Source: JBLIAZ01 sp047632015 (GTDB lineage Bacteria > Bacteroidota > Bacteroidia > Flavobacteriales_C > GCA-002722245). Taken from it: a stretch of 9,554 nt of DNA. Each line of letters starts with the position of its first letter. Position 1 is the stretch's first letter. Both the position numbers and the translations under genes were made by a program. Positions 6,900-9,554 of the stretch are shown piece by piece. The DNA lies in the NCBI GenBank assembly GCA_047632015.1, contig JBLIBC010000092.1, positions 1 through 9,554 of the forward strand. Direction: 5' to 3'. The notes beneath the pieces are model-generated. The model worked only from the letters and a program-made list of their open reading frames with translations, was not told the origin of the DNA and made no database searches.

Positions 6900-7478
6900 A
6901 TGAGACACGGAAAGAAATTTAATCACTTAGGAAGACAAAAGGGTCACAGGGAAGCAATGCTTTCTAACATGGCAGCTAGTCTGATAGTACATAAAAGAAT
7001 TAACACTACGATTGCAAAAGCAAAAGCGTTAAGGAAATATGTAGAACCAATTATAACAAGATCTAAAACAGATTCTACACACTCTAGACGGGTAGCATTC
7101 TCTTACTTACAAAGTAAGGATGCAATCAAAGAATTGTTTAGTGCTGTTGCAGCTAAGGTTGGAGAAAGACCAGGAGGGTATACAAGAATTTTAAGGACTG
7201 GGTTCAGAAGTGGAGACAGCGCTGAGATGTGTATGATCGAATTGGTTGACTTTAACGATAGTATGTTGGACGCTGGTTCTACTAAGAAAAAATCTAGAAG
7301 AAGAACTAAGAAAAAGGTAACAAGCGAAGCTCCAGCTGAGGCGGCTATCGAAGATGCAGAAGTAGTTGAAGTAGCTGAGGAAAATCCTGTTGCCGAGGTT
7401 AAGGCTGAGGAAGCTCCTAAAGCTGAAAAGGAAGAAGGAAAAGAAGACGAAGCTAAAAAAGGCGATTCCGATAAATAG
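6900..7478 (+). CDS. rplQ: 50S ribosomal protein L17 (bL17) with long charged C-terminal tail
   Basis: L17 lies near the peptide exit tunnel of the 50S subunit. The conserved core spans about residues 1-118: MRHGKKFNHLGRQKGHREAM at the start, SLIVHKRINTTIAKAKALRK (27-46), then RPGGYTRILRTGFRSGD (90-106) and EMCMIELVDFND. E. coli L17 ends at 127 residues; this protein has 192. The extra part is a basic stretch KKKSRRRTKKK (129-139) followed by a low-complexity tail rich in Ala and Glu (141-192, 19 acidic residues and 7 lysines among 52). Imperfect EAPAEA/EAPKAE units recur, and the tail looks disordered. Extended L17 proteins are known in Bacteroidota, so this is probably lineage-typical. It is the last gene before the terminator at 7513-7544. 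Confidence 0.96.
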   Translation: MRHGKKFNHLGRQKGHREAMLSNMAASLIVHKRINTTIAKAKALRKYVEPIITRSKTDSTHSRRVAFSYLQSKDAIKELFSAVAAKVGERPGGYTRILRTGFRSGDSAEMCMIELVDFNDSMLDAGSTKKKSRRRTKKKVTSEAPAEAAIEDAEVVEVAEENPVAEVKAEEAPKAEKEEGKEDEAKKGDSDK

Positions 7479-7512
7479 GAATAATGTTAGCATTTAGTTA
7501 ATAAAAATAAAG

Positions 7513-7544
7513 AAGGATGGTGTTTTTAGCACTATCCTTTTTTT
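7513..7544 (+). terminator. Rho-independent terminator ending the ribosomal-protein operon
   Basis: A 10-bp stem is formed by 7513-7522 (AAGGATGGTG) and 7530-7539 (CACTATCCTT), with nine Watson-Crick pairs and one G-T wobble around a 7-nt loop (TTTTTAG). The 3' arm runs into seven consecutive T residues at 7538-7544. The hairpin begins 35 nt after the rplQ stop, and it is the only convincing intrinsic terminator in the window. It separates the ribosomal-protein unit from carA-eno. Confidence 0.85.
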
Positions 7545-7551
7545 ATGTTTG
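7544..7551 (+). promoter_or_regulatory. Candidate Bacteroidota-type -7 promoter element for carA
   Basis: TATGTTTG matches the TAnnTTTG -7 consensus used by the Bacteroidota primary sigma factor, and it stands in the only intergenic region where a new promoter is needed. Initiation would be expected about 7 bp downstream, near 7557-7559, giving a leader of about 40 nt before the carA ATG at 7598. The first T also belongs to the terminator's T-run. No clear TTG/TTTG -33 box was found at the usual distance; that region is occupied by the terminator hairpin, so the call rests on the -7 element and position alone. Confidence 0.6.
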
Positions 7552-7597
7552 CACGTGAAAAGAAAGATTACAAATTGAATAAAGCCGTATCAATAAA

Positions 7598-8698
7598 ATG
7601 AAGTACGTACCTAAGAAAAAAGCAGTGTTAGTTTTGGAAGACGGAACTGTTTATCATGGAGTTTCAGCAGGAAAGCAAGGAACGACTTTTGGAGAAATTT
7701 GTTTTAATACAGGCATGACCGGATATCAAGAAATATTTACGGATCCTAGTTACTTCGGACAAATTGCTGTGATGACGAATGCACACATTGGAAATTACGG
7801 GGTAACTGAAGATGAGGTAGAATCTGATTCTGTGAAAATTGCAGGAATGGTGTGTAAAAACTTCTCGGAGATGTACAGTCGAGCAAGTAGCACAGGTTCA
7901 TTACAAGATTATTTAGATAAGGAGGGGGTGGTTTCTATTGGTAGTATTGATACTAGGTCTTTAGTTAGACACATTAGAAGTAAGGGAGCAATGAATGCGG
8001 TGATTTCATCTGATGAAGTGTCAGTGGAAGACCTGAAAGCTAAATTAGCGAAAATACCATCAATGGCAGGTATGGAGTTAGCATCTGAAGTGTCTACAAA
8101 AGAATCTTTTTTCTATGGAGATGAAAGAGCTCCAATTAAAGTTTCAGTATTGGATTTAGGTATAAAAAAGAACATATTAAGATGCATTAGTGAAAGAGGA
8201 GTGTATTTGAAAGTATTTCCTCACGATTCTCCAGCTAAAGATTTATTGGATTGGAATCCTGATGGGATTTTCTTATCGAACGGACCAGGTGACCCATCTG
8301 TAATGAATAATGTACAAGCTGAGGTTAAAACTTTATTGGCTGCAGGATTACCTGTTTTCGGAATTTGTTTAGGACATCAAATGATTGCAATTGCAAATGG
8401 CTTAGGTACTTCAAAGATGCACAATGGCCATAGAGGAATTAATCATCCAGTTAAAAACTTAAGCACAGGTAAAGGTGAAATTACATCACAAAATCACGGG
8501 TTTGTGGTAAACCTTGAAGATGCTGAAAACAGTCCTAATGTGGAAGTGACGCATAAGCATTTAAATGACAACACTTTGGCGGGTTTAAAAGTAAAAGGTA
8601 AAAACATATTCTCAGTACAATATCATCCTGAATCATCTCCAGGACCACATGATTCAAGGTATTTATTTGACGAATTTGTAGAGTTATTAAAAAAATAA
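7598..8698 (+). CDS. carA: Carbamoyl-phosphate synthase small (glutaminase) subunit
   Basis: CarA hydrolyses glutamine and channels ammonia to the large subunit CarB, which makes carbamoyl phosphate for arginine and pyrimidine synthesis in the cytosol. The 366-residue protein has the N-terminal CarA domain (about 1-150), with FGEICFNTGMTGYQEIFTDP (31-50) and SIDTRSLVRHIRSKGAM (116-132). A class I glutamine amidotransferase domain follows from about 182. Its catalytic triad is visible: nucleophile Cys257 in FGICLGHQ, and His343 and Glu345 in QYHPESSPGPHD. LSNGPGDP (226-233) and TSQNHGFVV (296-304) are also typical. carB is not in the window. The ATG at 7598 gives the normal N-terminus. Expression is likely from its own promoter after the upstream terminator; eno follows after 26 nt. 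Confidence 0.97.
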   Translation: MKYVPKKKAVLVLEDGTVYHGVSAGKQGTTFGEICFNTGMTGYQEIFTDPSYFGQIAVMTNAHIGNYGVTEDEVESDSVKIAGMVCKNFSEMYSRASSTGSLQDYLDKEGVVSIGSIDTRSLVRHIRSKGAMNAVISSDEVSVEDLKAKLAKIPSMAGMELASEVSTKESFFYGDERAPIKVSVLDLGIKKNILRCISERGVYLKVFPHDSPAKDLLDWNPDGIFLSNGPGDPSVMNNVQAEVKTLLAAGLPVFGICLGHQMIAIANGLGTSKMHNGHRGINHPVKNLSTGKGEITSQNHGFVVNLEDAENSPNVEVTHKHLNDNTLAGLKVKGKNIFSVQYHPESSPGPHDSRYLFDEFVELLKK

Positions 8699-8724
8699 GA
8701 ATTAACAATTAAGCTAGATAAATT

Positions 8725-9554
8725 ATGAGTTACATCGCAAAAGTACACGCAAGACAAATCCTTGATTCCAGAGGGAATCCTACTGTAGAAGTTGAGGTAA
8801 TTACGGAGAATGGAGTTTTTGGTAGAGCAGCAGTTCCTTCAGGAGCATCTACAGGAATCCATGAAGCGGTTGAGTTAAGAGATGGTGATAAAGGAATTTA
8901 CCTTGGAAAAGGGGTCTTAAAAGCTGTTGAAAATGTAAATGGAGTAATCAACGATGCTTTAATAGGAAAACACGTTTTTGATCAAAATGAAATTGATGCA
9001 GCGATGATCGAATTGGATGGTTCTGCAAACAAAGGAAATTTAGGAGCAAATGCTATTTTAGGAGCTTCATTAGCTGTGGCAAAATGTGCAGCTGACAATG
9101 CAGGGTTACCGTTGTACAAATATGTTGGAGGTGTTAATGCTAATACTTTACCTATTCCAATGATGAATATCATTAATGGTGGTTCTCATGCTGATAACTC
9201 CATTGATTTTCAAGAGTTCATGATTTCTCCAGTAGGAGCTGAGTCTTTTTCTCATGCATTGAGAATGGGAACTGAGATATTTCACAACCTTAAAGATGTG
9301 TTGAAAGGAAAAGGAATGAGTACCAATGTTGGTGATGAAGGAGGTTTTGCACCAAACTTAGGATCAAATGAGGAGAGTTTAGAGGTGATTATGCAAGCAA
9401 TTGAAAAGGCGGGTTACAAGCCGGGTGAAGATGTTTGGATTACAATGGATGCTGCTGCCGCGGAATTCTACTTAAAAGACGAAGGAGTTTATCATTTACA
9501 TAAATCATCAGGAGATAAATTATCTTCATCTGATATGGTTAGTTTATGGGCTGA
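8725..9554 (+). CDS. eno: Enolase, N-terminal 276 residues, 3' truncated by window edge
   Basis: Enolase interconverts 2-phosphoglycerate and phosphoenolpyruvate in glycolysis and gluconeogenesis. The frame is open from ATG 8725 to the window end; the final TGA (9552-9554) is out of frame. The product begins MSYIAKVHARQILDSRGNPT, the standard enolase N-terminus. Key residues can be aligned with yeast enolase: Ser39 in the mobile loop VPSGASTG, His155 in GGSHADNSIDFQEF, Glu164 in the same motif, general acid/base Glu205 in VGDEGGFAPN, and the Mg ligand Asp242 in TMDAAAAEFY. About 150 C-terminal residues, with the remaining metal ligands and catalytic Lys, lie outside. Only 26 nt without terminator or promoter separate it from carA, so cotranscription is likely even though the pathways differ. 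Confidence 0.97.
   Translation, partial: MSYIAKVHARQILDSRGNPTVEVEVITENGVFGRAAVPSGASTGIHEAVELRDGDKGIYLGKGVLKAVENVNGVINDALIGKHVFDQNEIDAAMIELDGSANKGNLGANAILGASLAVAKCAADNAGLPLYKYVGGVNANTLPIPMMNIINGGSHADNSIDFQEFMISPVGAESFSHALRMGTEIFHNLKDVLKGKGMSTNVGDEGGFAPNLGSNEESLEVIMQAIEKAGYKPGEDVWITMDAAAAEFYLKDEGVYHLHKSSGDKLSSSDMVSLWA

Noticed and set aside
7191..7493. 100-codon antisense frame opposite the rplQ tail
   Set aside because: Its Phe/Ser/Leu-rich product is the mirror of the Lys/Glu-rich L17 tail codons; no start context or family resemblance.
9552..9554. TGA at the window end as the stop of eno
   Set aside because: It is out of frame; the last complete eno codon is GCT at 9550-9552, and enolase should continue for about 150 residues.

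Overview
This is a low-GC, AT-rich stretch of a bacterial chromosome carrying the end of the large ribosomal-protein cluster followed by two housekeeping metabolic genes. Several things point to Bacteroidota, most likely Flavobacteriales (I cannot name a genus): no Shine-Dalgarno site at a functional distance from any of the 15 visible starts; a TAnnTTTG-type promoter element; a zinc-ligand-less L36; an L17 with a long charged tail; and the order rplQ-carA-eno, which I recall from flavobacteria.

Layout, all on the + strand. Positions 2-7478 hold a merged spc/alpha operon: the 3' part of rplF, then rplR, rpsE, rpmD, rplO, secY, map, infA, rpmJ, rpsM, rpsK, rpsD, rpoA and rplQ. Gaps are 2 to 50 nt, with no internal terminator or convincing internal promoter. 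The genes encode 50S proteins (L6, L18, L30, L15, L36, L17), 30S proteins (S5, S13, S11, S4), the SecY translocon channel, methionine aminopeptidase, initiation factor IF-1 and the RNA polymerase alpha subunit. Together they link ribosome assembly, initiation, N-terminal Met removal, secretion and transcription. No adk lies between secY and map, unlike in B. subtilis.

Positions 7479-7597 are the only sizeable intergenic region (119 nt). It contains a Rho-independent terminator at 7513-7544, and a Bacteroidota-type -7 element at 7544-7551 sharing its first base with the terminator's T-run. Downstream, carA (small subunit of carbamoyl-phosphate synthetase) and the 5' part of eno (enolase), 26 nt apart, look like a second transcription unit that runs off the window.

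No stretch over 300 bases lacks a gene. I saw no tRNA, rRNA, CRISPR array, insertion sequence, phage gene or sign of horizontal transfer. This is a conserved core region and I found no evidence of an undescribed system. The items worth a second look are modest: expression signals, lineage-type protein variants and the L17 tail.
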